The notes under the pieces: generated by a model
Told to the model about the DNA's origin: nothing
Databases searched by the model: none
The model's input: the letters and a program-made list of their open reading frames with translations, nothing else
Program-made: the position numbers and the translations under genes
Shown: in pieces, positions 34,828 through 41,586 of the stretch
Layout: each line of letters begins with the position of its first letter
How positions within the stretch are numbered: the first letter of the stretch is position 1
Source: Roseibium album
Lineage (GTDB): Bacteria > Pseudomonadota > Alphaproteobacteria > Rhizobiales > Stappiaceae
DNA: 43,098 nucleotides
Assembly: GCA_001404055.1 (NCBI GenBank)
Contig: CXTY01000038.1
Coordinates: 1 to 43,098, forward strand
Direction: 5' to 3'

Positions 34828-35824
34828 AAGGCCTCATGATCCGCTATCGGCCTTTCAATCCGTGGCTGCACCAGGTGTCAGAGGCGGTGTAACGACAGCG
34901 CCAGGCCTGAACTCGGATCGCGCACGTGTCTCGCTGCGCGATCATGAGAAATACGTGTCGCTTACCATGGAGTTCCGCTGCAACTTGAAGTGCGTGCACT
35001 GCATGATTGAGGACACCATGGATCGTCTTCAGCCAGCACCCGAGGAGGCTTTTGCCAAAGTTCTGGAAGAACAGCGCGAGCACAAGCGATGGGAAGGTAT
35101 GGTTCTCACCGGCGCAGAAATCACCCTTCGTCGCGACCTCCCGGATTTGGCACGCCGCGCGCGCGAAGCTGGCTTTTCGCGTGTCCGTATTCAAACACAC
35201 GGCGTTCACCTGTCACGGCACAATTACGCCGACGAACTTCTGGACGCAGGCGTCAATGAATTCTTCATCTCCGTCACGGGTTCGGATAGTGAGAGCCATG
35301 ACCGAATAACCCAGGTGCCGGGCGCTTGGGACAAGATGCTGGCGGGAATGGAGTACCTCGATCAGTGCGATGACGTTCGGCTTCTCACCAACACGGTGGT
35401 GACGAAACTAAGTTACAAGATGCTACCTGAGTTGGTTGAGCGGCTTTCGCACTTGAAGCGATTGGTGCAGATGGAGTTCTGGAACTACTGGCCCATGGCC
35501 GAGACCGACACGCATGATTACTGCGCTTCGCACGAAGAAATTCAGCCCTACCTTTGTGCAGCGATTTTGCGCGCGCGCGCGTATGGCCGCTTTGTTGAGG
35601 TGAAAAATTTTCCTGAATGTCTACTGGGCGATTTGGGAGATGCGTTGGTCAACGCGCAACCGCTCCTGATCATTGATCCCGGTTTTTGGAAGGAATTCGA
35701 TCGCAACGGTTTCTACCAATGTGTCCATAGGGAGAGTTGCACTTCGACGGAGTGTCTGGGTCTCAACACCGCTTACATTGAGAAATTTGGCAATGAGGCA
35801 GAAAAGCTTTATCCCTTGCCGTAA
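34814..35824 (+). CDS. Radical SAM enzyme
   Basis: 336 residues. The cluster-binding motif is CNLKCVHC with C56, C60 and C63 (CX3CX2C), followed by the radical SAM barrel (LTGAEITLRRDLPDLARRAREAGF as the GxxxT/E-like region, then FFISVTGSDSESHDRI). The C-terminus has further cysteines at 269, 303, 309 and 314 (CX5CX4C in CVHRESCTSTEC), consistent with an auxiliary Fe-S cluster of a twitch/SPASM-like type, although the spacing is not canonical SPASM. Such enzymes often modify ribosomal peptides or activate partner proteins. With the PqqD-like domain of the M50 fusion in the same operon, a post-translational modification of the exported substrate is plausible. Substrate unknown. Confidence 0.93.
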   Translation: MASSKRPHDPLSAFQSVAAPGVRGGVTTAPGLNSDRARVSLRDHEKYVSLTMEFRCNLKCVHCMIEDTMDRLQPAPEEAFAKVLEEQREHKRWEGMVLTGAEITLRRDLPDLARRAREAGFSRVRIQTHGVHLSRHNYADELLDAGVNEFFISVTGSDSESHDRITQVPGAWDKMLAGMEYLDQCDDVRLLTNTVVTKLSYKMLPELVERLSHLKRLVQMEFWNYWPMAETDTHDYCASHEEIQPYLCAAILRARAYGRFVEVKNFPECLLGDLGDALVNAQPLLIIDPGFWKEFDRNGFYQCVHRESCTSTECLGLNTAYIEKFGNEAEKLYPLP

Positions 35825-36033
35825 CGTCATTTGATGCCTGGCGCAGGAGTTTTTGAGGAACAGACAGGCCAAATATTCAATTTTTTTTATATGTAGTCAC
35901 AATTTCGAGGTGAATAGTGGCAAAGTACGCTGTATCGTTCTTACATTACTGATTTAAAAGCATAGTTTTCCAGTTCCTGCCAAAAAACATCAACCCGGTG
36001 GACCAAGGAAAGCAACGCATTGGGGGAGTGTTA
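35825..36033. other. AT-rich leader between radical SAM gene and sapC
   Basis: About 209 bases, strikingly AT-rich from 35870 to 35985 with a run of eight T at about 35881-35888. A weak CCTG-GCG-CAGG hairpin followed by AGTTTTT lies at 35837-35854 and could be a minor terminator. The AT-rich stretch is a likely promoter region for sapC, but I cannot name -35/-10 boxes with confidence. Confidence 0.45.
36022..36028 (+). promoter_or_regulatory. Ribosome-binding site fixing the sapC start
   Basis: GGGGGAG at 36022-36028 is five bases before ATG 36034, and favours this start over the in-frame GTG at 35998, which has no ribosome site at a normal distance. Confidence 0.7.
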
Positions 36034-36834
36034 ATGATGACAAAGCAATTGATGATCTACCAACGAGCTGTGCCGATTTCGAATGAGCGCCATCGCGACT
36101 GGTCGGTTAAGACCGGCGGGAACTTCGGCTATGCGAGTGGAATTAATTCCGTGCCCCTGGTGGCGGCTGAATTTGTCGCGGCAGCGACCGAGTTTGCCAT
36201 AGTCTTTGCGGGCGAGGACGAGAACATATTTCCAACAGTGATCTTGGGAATGCGCGATGGAGAAAACGCCTATGTCAACGAAGAAGGCGCTTGGTCAGGC
36301 GGTTATGTTCCGGCGTTTCTGCGGCGGTATCCTTTCGTTTTCATGCGCTCAGAAGATCAGCAAACCTTCACTTTATGCATTGACGAAGAATTTGACGGTT
36401 TCAACAAGGAGGGAAAAGGAGAGCGGTTGTTCGACGCGGAAGGCGAGCGCACACAGTACCTCCAGTCCATGCTGAATTTCGTTACGGAGTTTCAGTCGCA
36501 GCACAACCGGACAAGCCTGTTTGTCAAACGACTGATTGAACTTGGGTTGCTTGAGCCGGCACAGGCCCGGTTCCAATTGCCGGGTGGTGATGCCGCAGCT
36601 CTTGGCGGGTTCAAGACCATCAGCCGCGACAAACTTCGCGCGCTACCGGGCGAAACGCTATCTGAAATGGCCAAGACCGATGAGTTGGAGCTTTGCTACG
36701 TCCATCTTCAGTCCCTCAACAACTTGACCCCGATGGCACAACGTCAAGCCGAAACGCCACAGGAAACAGAGATTGAGAAGGCACCCGCAGCAGAGAAGAA
36801 ACCGAGCTCCGCGAAAGGAAAAGGCAAGAACTAG
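36034..36834 (+). CDS. SapC family protein (S-layer associated)
   Basis: 266 residues from ATG 36034 (an in-frame GTG at 35998 would add 12). It follows the SapC family along its length: MTKQLMIYQRAVPIS, then NSVPLVAAEFVAAATEFAIVF, the LPAFLRRYPF-like segment (PAFLRRYPFVFM) and CIDEEFDGFN near the middle. No signal peptide or membrane segment. The C-terminal 30 residues are Lys/Glu/Pro-rich. In Campylobacter fetus sapC lies in the S-layer locus; the biochemical role is not known. Here it directly follows the export/maturation operon of a giant surface protein, which strengthens the S-layer-like reading. It is separated by an AT-rich leader and followed by a strong hairpin, so it may be its own transcript. 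Confidence 0.9.
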   Translation: MMTKQLMIYQRAVPISNERHRDWSVKTGGNFGYASGINSVPLVAAEFVAAATEFAIVFAGEDENIFPTVILGMRDGENAYVNEEGAWSGGYVPAFLRRYPFVFMRSEDQQTFTLCIDEEFDGFNKEGKGERLFDAEGERTQYLQSMLNFVTEFQSQHNRTSLFVKRLIELGLLEPAQARFQLPGGDAAALGGFKTISRDKLRALPGETLSEMAKTDELELCYVHLQSLNNLTPMAQRQAETPQETEIEKAPAAEKKPSSAKGKGKN

Positions 36835-36860
36835 CTTGGGTCGGCGAGGTGGCTCAATAG

Positions 36861-36887
36861 GGGAAACTGATCGGATGTCAGTTTCCC
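36861..36887 (+). terminator. Strong hairpin after sapC
   Basis: Perfect ten-base inverted repeat GGGAAACTGA / TCAGTTTCCC with a seven-base loop (TCGGATG), 27 bases after the sapC stop. There is no T-run after it, so it may be a 3'-end stabilising stem or a terminator needing a factor. Confidence 0.6.
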
Positions 36888-37462
36888 GTGGCTTATGCTG
36901 AAACTCGTCCGGCTGATCAAGTTGGCTGCAAATCGCGGGCATTCGGGGCACAAATGGAATAGCCTCTAACGATGAGCAGATTTCTTGGTTGTCAGCGACC
37001 AAGTTGTTTCTTGGAACCATGTCAAGTTTTCGGTGACGTGGCTTTGCCGATGTAACTTTCAATGGATTTCGATTTGGGCGGGTCTAGCCTTTTTGTTTGA
37101 GTTGTAGTCCTCAGCGGTACTCGGCATCTAACCAACTTTTATTGCAAACAAACAATGTGGTCGCACCATATTTCAGGCAACATAATGCAGATCTCCGCCT
37201 CTTTTTTGGGGGCGACAACGATCAAAAGCGACCGAATTGAGGGCGCGGAGCGGACATTTGAATATTTGCGCCAAACTGAAATTATTGTTGAGGGCTCAGG
37301 GGTTCAAGTTCCTGACGGTCCTGCAGCTAAGCTGTCGAGGCAGTCGGCATTGGATGGCGCCCTCTACGCTCACACTACCATACATGGCTGTAGTCAGAAG
37401 CTGCTTCTGCATTCGGTGAACAATGCCACTTCAGCTAACGTAGTCAAAACGAAACCCGCTTA
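36888..37462. other. Gene-free stretch between sapC and the integrase
   Basis: About 575 bases with lower GC than the left part and no gene I can support. An open frame at 37155-37553 has no ribosome site or recognisable protein and runs into the opposite-strand integrase. At 36984-37016 three short segments (CTTGGT, ACCAAG, CTTGG) can form two mutually exclusive hairpins. The stretch may include one end of the integrated element. Confidence 0.5.
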
Positions 37463-38710
37463 TCAAACGCGTGTAGACAGCTTCCCCTGTAAGTCACTGC
37501 CAGTGTTTAGCAGCACCCATTCTTCCCAAGCCATCATCATTTCCCTGCGCTGAAGCAGTAAATCGGTGCGATGATAGGCAGCTTCAGTCGCGTTTTTGAT
37601 CGTATGAGCAAGCGCTCGCTCCGCCAAGTCGCGTGGATAGCCGTTTTCGGACGCCCAATCCCGGAAACTGGAACGGAAGCCATGGGCAGTCGCTGTGCGC
37701 CCTGGCGTATCGCTAGCAACATTGTGATCTCGAAGACACTTGGTCAGCGTCATGTCACTTACGGGTGTGTTCCTTCTTGATGGGAAGACAATGGGCGTAT
37801 CTGCAAGGGGTGCATTTTCCTTCAATGTTTCAAATAGATCCACCAAGTGTGGAGAAAGTGGTACGCGATGTATGACCTTGGCCTTCATGCGCTGGGCCGG
37901 AAGTGTCCAGACACCTTTTTCAAGGTCAAGTTCACTCCATTCCATCATTCGCACTTCCCCAGAACGTGCAGCTGTCAGGATCAGTACCTCAAGCATACGT
38001 TTGGTCTGCGTCTTCAAACCTTCATGTAGCACTTCACGGACAACAACAGGAACGTCGCGCCAGGGAACGGCGGGCTGGTTCTCAACGCGTTCGCGTTTAC
38101 CAGGCTGTTTCGGCAGGAGTTGGCTAACGACACCGACCGGGCTTGCAACGATGAAACCGTGAGCTGCACACCAGTTCATGACGACATCGCACCGCTGTTT
38201 GACGCGTGACGCTGTTTCCGGTTTCTCCAACCAGATGGGTTTCAACGCCGATGCAAAATCCGCAGGCGTAAGTTTGGTGACCAGAATGTCGCCAATGTAG
38301 GGGAACACATACTGCTTCAGCGTATTGATCCACTGAGCCTGGTGCTTCTTGTTTTTAAACCCAGCTTTTCGATCGTCGTAAGCCCTCTGAGCAGCTTCTT
38401 CAAAAGTTGGAAGGGATAATTCGCGCTGTTTTGTATCAAGGATGCGCTTTTGCTCTTCTATCGGATCCAAACCGTTTTCAAGCTGTTTTCGTGCCCCAAG
38501 CGCAATATCTCTGGCAACTTTAACTGAGATTGTTGGATAGGTTCCTAGCCCCTTGTCCCGACGCTTACCAGTCATGGGGGATTTGAAACGAAAAATCCAT
38601 TTCCCTCTCCCGGGAGACTTGCCAGGAAACAGGTAAAGGCCGCGAACAGACCCATCAGTGATCGGCTTGTCATCCGGTTTTATTCTTCTGGCTTTGACAT
38701 CAGTGAGCAT
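37463..38710 (-). CDS. Tyrosine site-specific integrase (P4-like, with N-terminal arm-binding domain)
   Basis: 415 residues from ATG 38710 (a TTG eight codons upstream at 38734 is a poorer start). The N-terminus is of the DUF4102/arm-DNA-binding type (LTDVKARRIKPDDKPITDG, LYLFPGKSPGRGKW, KGLGTYPTISVKVARDIA). The catalytic domain has the Arg of TAARSGEVRMMEW, the HGFR box (TAHGFRSSFRDWA), the later His of LAHTI and the Tyr of AAYHRTDLL, so all expected recombinase residues are visible. Enzymes of this kind insert genomic islands, often at tRNA ends. No intact tRNA is visible beside it. It marks the boundary between the giant-protein locus and the metal-related cluster and suggests that one of them arrived by integration. 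Confidence 0.95.
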   Translation of the reverse strand: MLTDVKARRIKPDDKPITDGSVRGLYLFPGKSPGRGKWIFRFKSPMTGKRRDKGLGTYPTISVKVARDIALGARKQLENGLDPIEEQKRILDTKQRELSLPTFEEAAQRAYDDRKAGFKNKKHQAQWINTLKQYVFPYIGDILVTKLTPADFASALKPIWLEKPETASRVKQRCDVVMNWCAAHGFIVASPVGVVSQLLPKQPGKRERVENQPAVPWRDVPVVVREVLHEGLKTQTKRMLEVLILTAARSGEVRMMEWSELDLEKGVWTLPAQRMKAKVIHRVPLSPHLVDLFETLKENAPLADTPIVFPSRRNTPVSDMTLTKCLRDHNVASDTPGRTATAHGFRSSFRDWASENGYPRDLAERALAHTIKNATEAAYHRTDLLLQRREMMMAWEEWVLLNTGSDLQGKLSTRV

Positions 38711-38776
38711 TGTCTTCAAAAGCCTGCACTTCAAAATTTTTACAAAGCTAGCCCATCATATGGCCCATCACAATAC

Positions 38777-38898
38777 ATGAGATTTGATTAATTCGATTGA
38801 GACCGTCTAATACGCGTTAGAAATTCAAAGCAACAATAACATTATGGAAAACATTGAGATTTAAGCATAGATCAGAGCTTATTGAGATGAATCGAGAT
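38777..38898. repeat. Five short direct repeats of the type ATTGAGAT upstream of the integrase
   Basis: ATGAGAT (38777), ATTGAGAC (38796), ATTGAGAT (38853), ATTGAGAT (38881) and ATCGAGAT (38891) occur within about 120 bases just upstream of the integrase start. Their place and spacing fit arm-type integrase or excisionase binding sites, or autoregulatory boxes, but this is inference; the motif is short. Confidence 0.4.
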
Positions 38899-38907
38899 CA
38901 TTTATTA

Positions 38908-38932
38908 GGCGGACTTCCTCTCCGCCATTTTT
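38908..38932 (+). other. Small hairpin with T-run; tRNA-Ser 3'-end-like
   Basis: GGCGGA / TCCGCC (six base pairs, seven-base loop) followed by ATTTTT, which would be a small terminator on the plus strand. The segment CCTCTCCGCCA inside it also equals a typical alphaproteobacterial tRNA-Ser 3' acceptor end, a common attachment core for this integrase class. The T-arm expected upstream is absent, so the tRNA reading is weak. Confidence 0.3.
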
Positions 38933-39048
38933 CCCCTTAAACTCTCTTTAAATTCAAAAAAAATGGCAGTTTTTCTGGGCTTCCTTCTCAGATTTTTGCT
39001 TTCTCTGTGTAACAAACTGGGTAACATTCTTCCGGACACAGGGGAGCA

Positions 39049-39207
39049 CGCGTCCGAAACGTCCATGCCACCAAACTTGGGTTTGTATTTGTAGAACGAC
39101 GCACTGCTGATCCCGTGCTTACGGCAAACCTCAGCTGTCAGGATGCCGCGTTCCTGCTCCTTGATCATCGATATGATCTGCTCGTCGCTGAAACGTGAAG
39201 TTCTCAT
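39049..39207 (-). pseudogene. Truncated IS3-family transposase OrfA
   Basis: From ATG 39207 the translation MRTSRFSDEQIISMIKEQ ... VCRKHGISSASFYKYK ... FGGMDVSDA is the N-terminal helix-turn-helix part of IS3-type OrfA. The match stops after 53 residues; the frame runs on to 38905 but the rest (rich in Lys/Arg) is unlike OrfA and OrfB is missing. GGAGACG upstream is the original ribosome site. This is a remnant of an insertion sequence, deleted at its right end, next to the integrase. Confidence 0.85.
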
Positions 39208-39257
39208 TATTCGTCTCCAATCACTGGGACGAACTCTACTCAAAATTTGGAGGAGCT

Positions 39258-39380
39258 TTAAGGTCGCAAGTCCGAGCAGATAAAGGCACGTTTCTTGTCA
39301 TTATGGACATAGAAACGGTCCGGACTGACGACTTCTTCGCAGGCACAATGTGAACAGGAAAATTGGTAACCAACACCCAT
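39258..39380 (-). CDS. Small zinc-ribbon-like ORF, probably truncated (40 aa)
   Basis: ATG 39380 is preceded by GGAGAG at five bases. The 40-residue product begins MGVGYQFSCSHCACEEVV and later has FICSD, so two CxxC-like cysteine pairs are suggested but the second is incomplete. The frame ends at a TAA close to the left end of the IS remnant, so the original gene may have been cut by that insertion. It could also be a complete tiny protein. Not recognised beyond the Cys pattern. Confidence 0.35.
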   Translation of the reverse strand: MGVGYQFSCSHCACEEVVSPDRFYVHNDKKRAFICSDLRP

Positions 39381-39670
39381 AAGGTCTCTCCGGCCAGGGC
39401 AGTAAACCAGCCATGTCGCTGGCGTATTGCAATGCCTACATAGGAAGCCGCGCGAAAGTCAGTACCCCAAATTTGTTCGGAAAATCAGCGGCATGCCCAC
39501 GTGCCAGTTACAGGGGTGCAAGTGTTTCCATGGAGACGTACGAGACCACTTGCGGTCTGATTTTAAGACCGGAGCCGTGAATTATCGTGCTGCCTGAAGG
39601 TGGACACCTCAATATCTTTCGTATTCACACGGATATAGATTTTGCGCACATTCTGAGGTAATGAGCCGTC
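39381..39670. other. Upstream region of the metal-related cluster
   Basis: About 290 bases without a supported gene. Two short inverted repeats stand out: CGGTCT / AGACCG with a seven-base spacer at 39553-39571, and AGGTGGACACCT at 39598-39609. Both lie 60-120 bases before the first gene of the cluster, a fitting place for a regulator binding site, but neither has a recognised operator consensus. Confidence 0.4.
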
Positions 39671-40024
39671 ATGCGCAGTTTCCTGATCGCATTTCTGGTT
39701 TTCGTTATTGCTGGGGTCCATTCGGCCGCAGCCTTTGGTGCTGGACATGTAGAAACTGTAGGAATGGAACATGCGGTCTCCATTCAGCATGAGACTGTCG
39801 CTGCAGAAGGCGTCGTTTCTTCCAGACAGATGACTTGCTGCAAAGAGGCGGGCAAGACCGGGCCCAGCAGCGACACATCCAGCTGCAGTGCCGATTGTCC
39901 GTCGTTTTTCGTCGCCAGTATCGTCTACCAGTTTTCGGCATGCCCGACCTGTGAAAGTCTTCCGCTACCGAAGCTTGCAGCTTTGACACCCCAACCTGAA
40001 GACCATCCTCCCAGACTGAGCTGA
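39671..40024 (+). CDS. Small Cys-rich secreted protein
   Basis: 117 residues with a Sec signal peptide (about 1-22: hydrophobic FLIAFLVFVIAGV, then HSAAAFG). The mature part has six cysteines in the second half: a CC pair (TCCKEAG), SSC, ADC and CPTC, plus several His near the start. The pattern fits a metal-binding or disulfide-bonded periplasmic protein as found at the head of copper-tolerance clusters, though I cannot name the family. The C-terminus is Pro-rich (PQPEDHPPRLS). GAGG lies about ten bases upstream of the ATG. It is the first gene of the plus-strand cluster. Confidence 0.65.
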   Translation: MRSFLIAFLVFVIAGVHSAAAFGAGHVETVGMEHAVSIQHETVAAEGVVSSRQMTCCKEAGKTGPSSDTSSCSADCPSFFVASIVYQFSACPTCESLPLPKLAALTPQPEDHPPRLS

Positions 40025-40135
40025 CCGTTCGCTCCGAAGGTACGTCACGTGCATCGGAATTGTCAGTTGTCTGGCGAGGTTGAACCATGGTTTGTCGACT
40101 ACAGAAGTGTCGATGTGCCGTTCGCTCGCCTAAAC

Positions 40136-40144
40136 AAAGGTGAG
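40136..40144 (+). promoter_or_regulatory. Ribosome-binding site fixing the start of the small membrane protein
   Basis: AAAGGTGAG lies six bases before ATG 40151 and rules against the longer in-frame start at 40049. Confidence 0.7.
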
Positions 40145-40150
40145 AGACCA

Positions 40151-40456
40151 ATGGGTACCCTAAATTTTAAGTCTGAACGCGATGCTTTAGTCGCCGTCGC
40201 TGTCGCAGAACCGGCACGTAGTTTCCATTTATTCGACTATTTGAACAGACCTGGTCTGTTCATGCTGGCGTGCTGCACGGTCATGGCCGTTGGTGCCGGC
40301 TTTTTGCTTGCCACCGCGCCATCAGCACAGTCATTGGCCGATACTTTGCTATTGGCAGTGCCGCTTCTCGGTTGCCTTGGCATGCATCTGGTTATGCACC
40401 GTTTCATGGGTAAGTCCTGCAATTCACCCGCGAAAAAGGAAACTCAAAATGATTAA
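40151..40456 (+). CDS. Small two-helix membrane protein (DUF2933-like)
   Basis: 101 residues from ATG 40151. Two hydrophobic helices: about 35-57 (PGLFMLACCTVMAVGAGFLLA) and 64-88 (LADTLLLAVPLLGCLGMHLV). The second ends in a LxxLGCLGMHLVMHRF segment with His and Met residues, like the short DUF2933 proteins next to metal-transport genes; the call is by pattern. Its ATGATTAA end overlaps the start of the DUF411 gene by eight bases, so the two are coupled. Several His/Met/Cys residues at the membrane surface could contact metal. Confidence 0.6.
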   Translation: MGTLNFKSERDALVAVAVAEPARSFHLFDYLNRPGLFMLACCTVMAVGAGFLLATAPSAQSLADTLLLAVPLLGCLGMHLVMHRFMGKSCNSPAKKETQND

Positions 40457-40913
40457 GCGCATTCTGCCGCTCGTTGCAGTCGTTGGTTTTATTGCAATTT
40501 CAGCACCTGCAATTGCCGACGAAAACAAGACGGTTACAGTCTACAAAACGCCCTGGTGCGGCTGTTGTCAGGTCTGGACCGATGCCATTGAGAAAGCTGG
40601 CTATCACGTTGCTGTAAAAGATATGGAAGACTTGTCCGCCATAAAGCAACAGGCCGGTGTTCCCGATGACATGCAGGCATGTCACACGGCAGTGATTGGT
40701 CATGACCGAAAATACATTCTAGAAGGTCATGTTCCCATCGAAGCCATGGAAAAATTGATGTCAGAAAGGCCCGATGTTCGTGGCATCGCCGTTCCGGGCA
40801 TGCCGCAAGGATCGCTGGGAATGGGCGACGACCCTAAGGCGAAATACACCGTCTATTCGATTGGCTTGAAGCCGACGGACACACCACAACCCTATATGAC
40901 GACGGGTCAATAA
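40449..40913 (+). CDS. DUF411 metal-associated periplasmic protein
   Basis: 154 residues from ATG 40449, preceded by AAAAAGGA at eight bases. A Sec signal peptide covers about 1-24 (cut after AIA). The mature protein is a DUF411 member: VYKTPWCGCCQVW near its start carries the Cys motif, followed by HVAVKDMEDLSAIK, ACHTAVIG and GHVP and the later VPGMPQGSLGM. DUF411 proteins often sit in copper or other metal resistance loci; they have a thioredoxin-like layout with a CGCC pair. The gene overlaps the upstream membrane protein and is followed seven bases later by the L,D-transpeptidase. A role in metal binding or delivery is the usual assumption, not proved. Confidence 0.9.
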   Translation: MIKRILPLVAVVGFIAISAPAIADENKTVTVYKTPWCGCCQVWTDAIEKAGYHVAVKDMEDLSAIKQQAGVPDDMQACHTAVIGHDRKYILEGHVPIEAMEKLMSERPDVRGIAVPGMPQGSLGMGDDPKAKYTVYSIGLKPTDTPQPYMTTGQ

Positions 40914-40920
40914 CCTTCAG

Positions 40921-41586
40921 ATGAACAACCTTACAAGAAGATCCTTTCTTGCCGGGTCGGCGAGCCTCACAGGGCTCGCCGTCAGCGGCTGTGTGTCCAG
41001 CCAGACAGCGCCAGAGCCTCTGCCGCTTTCGCAGGACCCGTCATATCTTTCCATGTACCGTGCCATGCCGGAGGAACGCTTTCCACTTCCTCAGATCAAT
41101 CTGAAGAAAGTGCCTGACAGGTTTTACCGGCAGCAGGTTTCCTATCCGACAGGCGAACGCGTTGGAACACTGATTGTCGATACCAGCAATTTTTACCTTT
41201 ACCTTGTTCAGGAAAACGGCATGGCCATGCGCTATGGCGTTGGTCTTGGACGGGCTGGGTTTGAGTGGTCGGGCAGAGCAAAAATTGCCCGCAAGGCCGA
41301 GTGGCCGAAATGGACCCCGCCAGATGAAATGATCGAACGGGAACCTGAGTTGGAGCAATGGAGCTGGCGCAACGGCGGCATGCCCCCGGGGCCGGAAAAT
41401 CCACTTGGAGCGCGTGCCCTCTATATCTTCCAGGACAACAAGGACACGCTTTACCGGCTTCACGGAACCGCGGAATTCTGGACCATCGGTTCCGCAGTTT
41501 CCAGCGGCTGTGTTCGCCTCATGAATCAGGACATCATTGATCTGCATAGCCGCGTTCCGGTCGGATCTCCGATTGTGGTGATCTGA
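40921..41586 (+). CDS. L,D-transpeptidase, YkuD family, Tat-type lipoprotein
   Basis: 221 residues. The N-terminus has a twin-arginine motif (TRRSFLAG) and a lipobox-like VSGC at about residue 20, so it is a Tat-exported lipoprotein. The YkuD catalytic region is intact: HGTAEFWTIG with the His, then SSGCVRL with the catalytic Cys and Arg, ending SPIVVI. These enzymes form 3-3 cross-links in peptidoglycan or attach proteins to it. The TGA overlaps the ATG of the cytochrome gene by one base. A YkuD enzyme in a small metal-related cluster is common in alphaproteobacterial islands. Its ribosome site is weak. Confidence 0.94.
   Translation: MNNLTRRSFLAGSASLTGLAVSGCVSSQTAPEPLPLSQDPSYLSMYRAMPEERFPLPQINLKKVPDRFYRQQVSYPTGERVGTLIVDTSNFYLYLVQENGMAMRYGVGLGRAGFEWSGRAKIARKAEWPKWTPPDEMIEREPELEQWSWRNGGMPPGPENPLGARALYIFQDNKDTLYRLHGTAEFWTIGSAVSSGCVRLMNQDIIDLHSRVPVGSPIVVI

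Noticed and set aside
25774..35824. Classic type I secretion operon
   Set aside because: There are adaptors but no ABC exporter with a peptidase/CLD domain and no TolC-like channel in the operon; the ATPase present is SecA-like.
37299..37320. T-arm-like sequence (GGGGTTCAAGTTCCTG) as a tRNA gene or remnant
   Set aside because: The stem pairs poorly at the conserved 53-61 position and no D-arm, anticodon arm or acceptor stem can be drawn.
37155..37553. ORF in the gap before the integrase
   Set aside because: No ribosome site, unlikely composition, and its end overlaps the integrase C-terminus on the other strand.
39550..39609. CueR/MerR-type operator before the metal cluster
   Set aside because: The inverted repeats are short and do not lie between a recognisable -35 and -10 with the 19-base spacing of MerR promoters.
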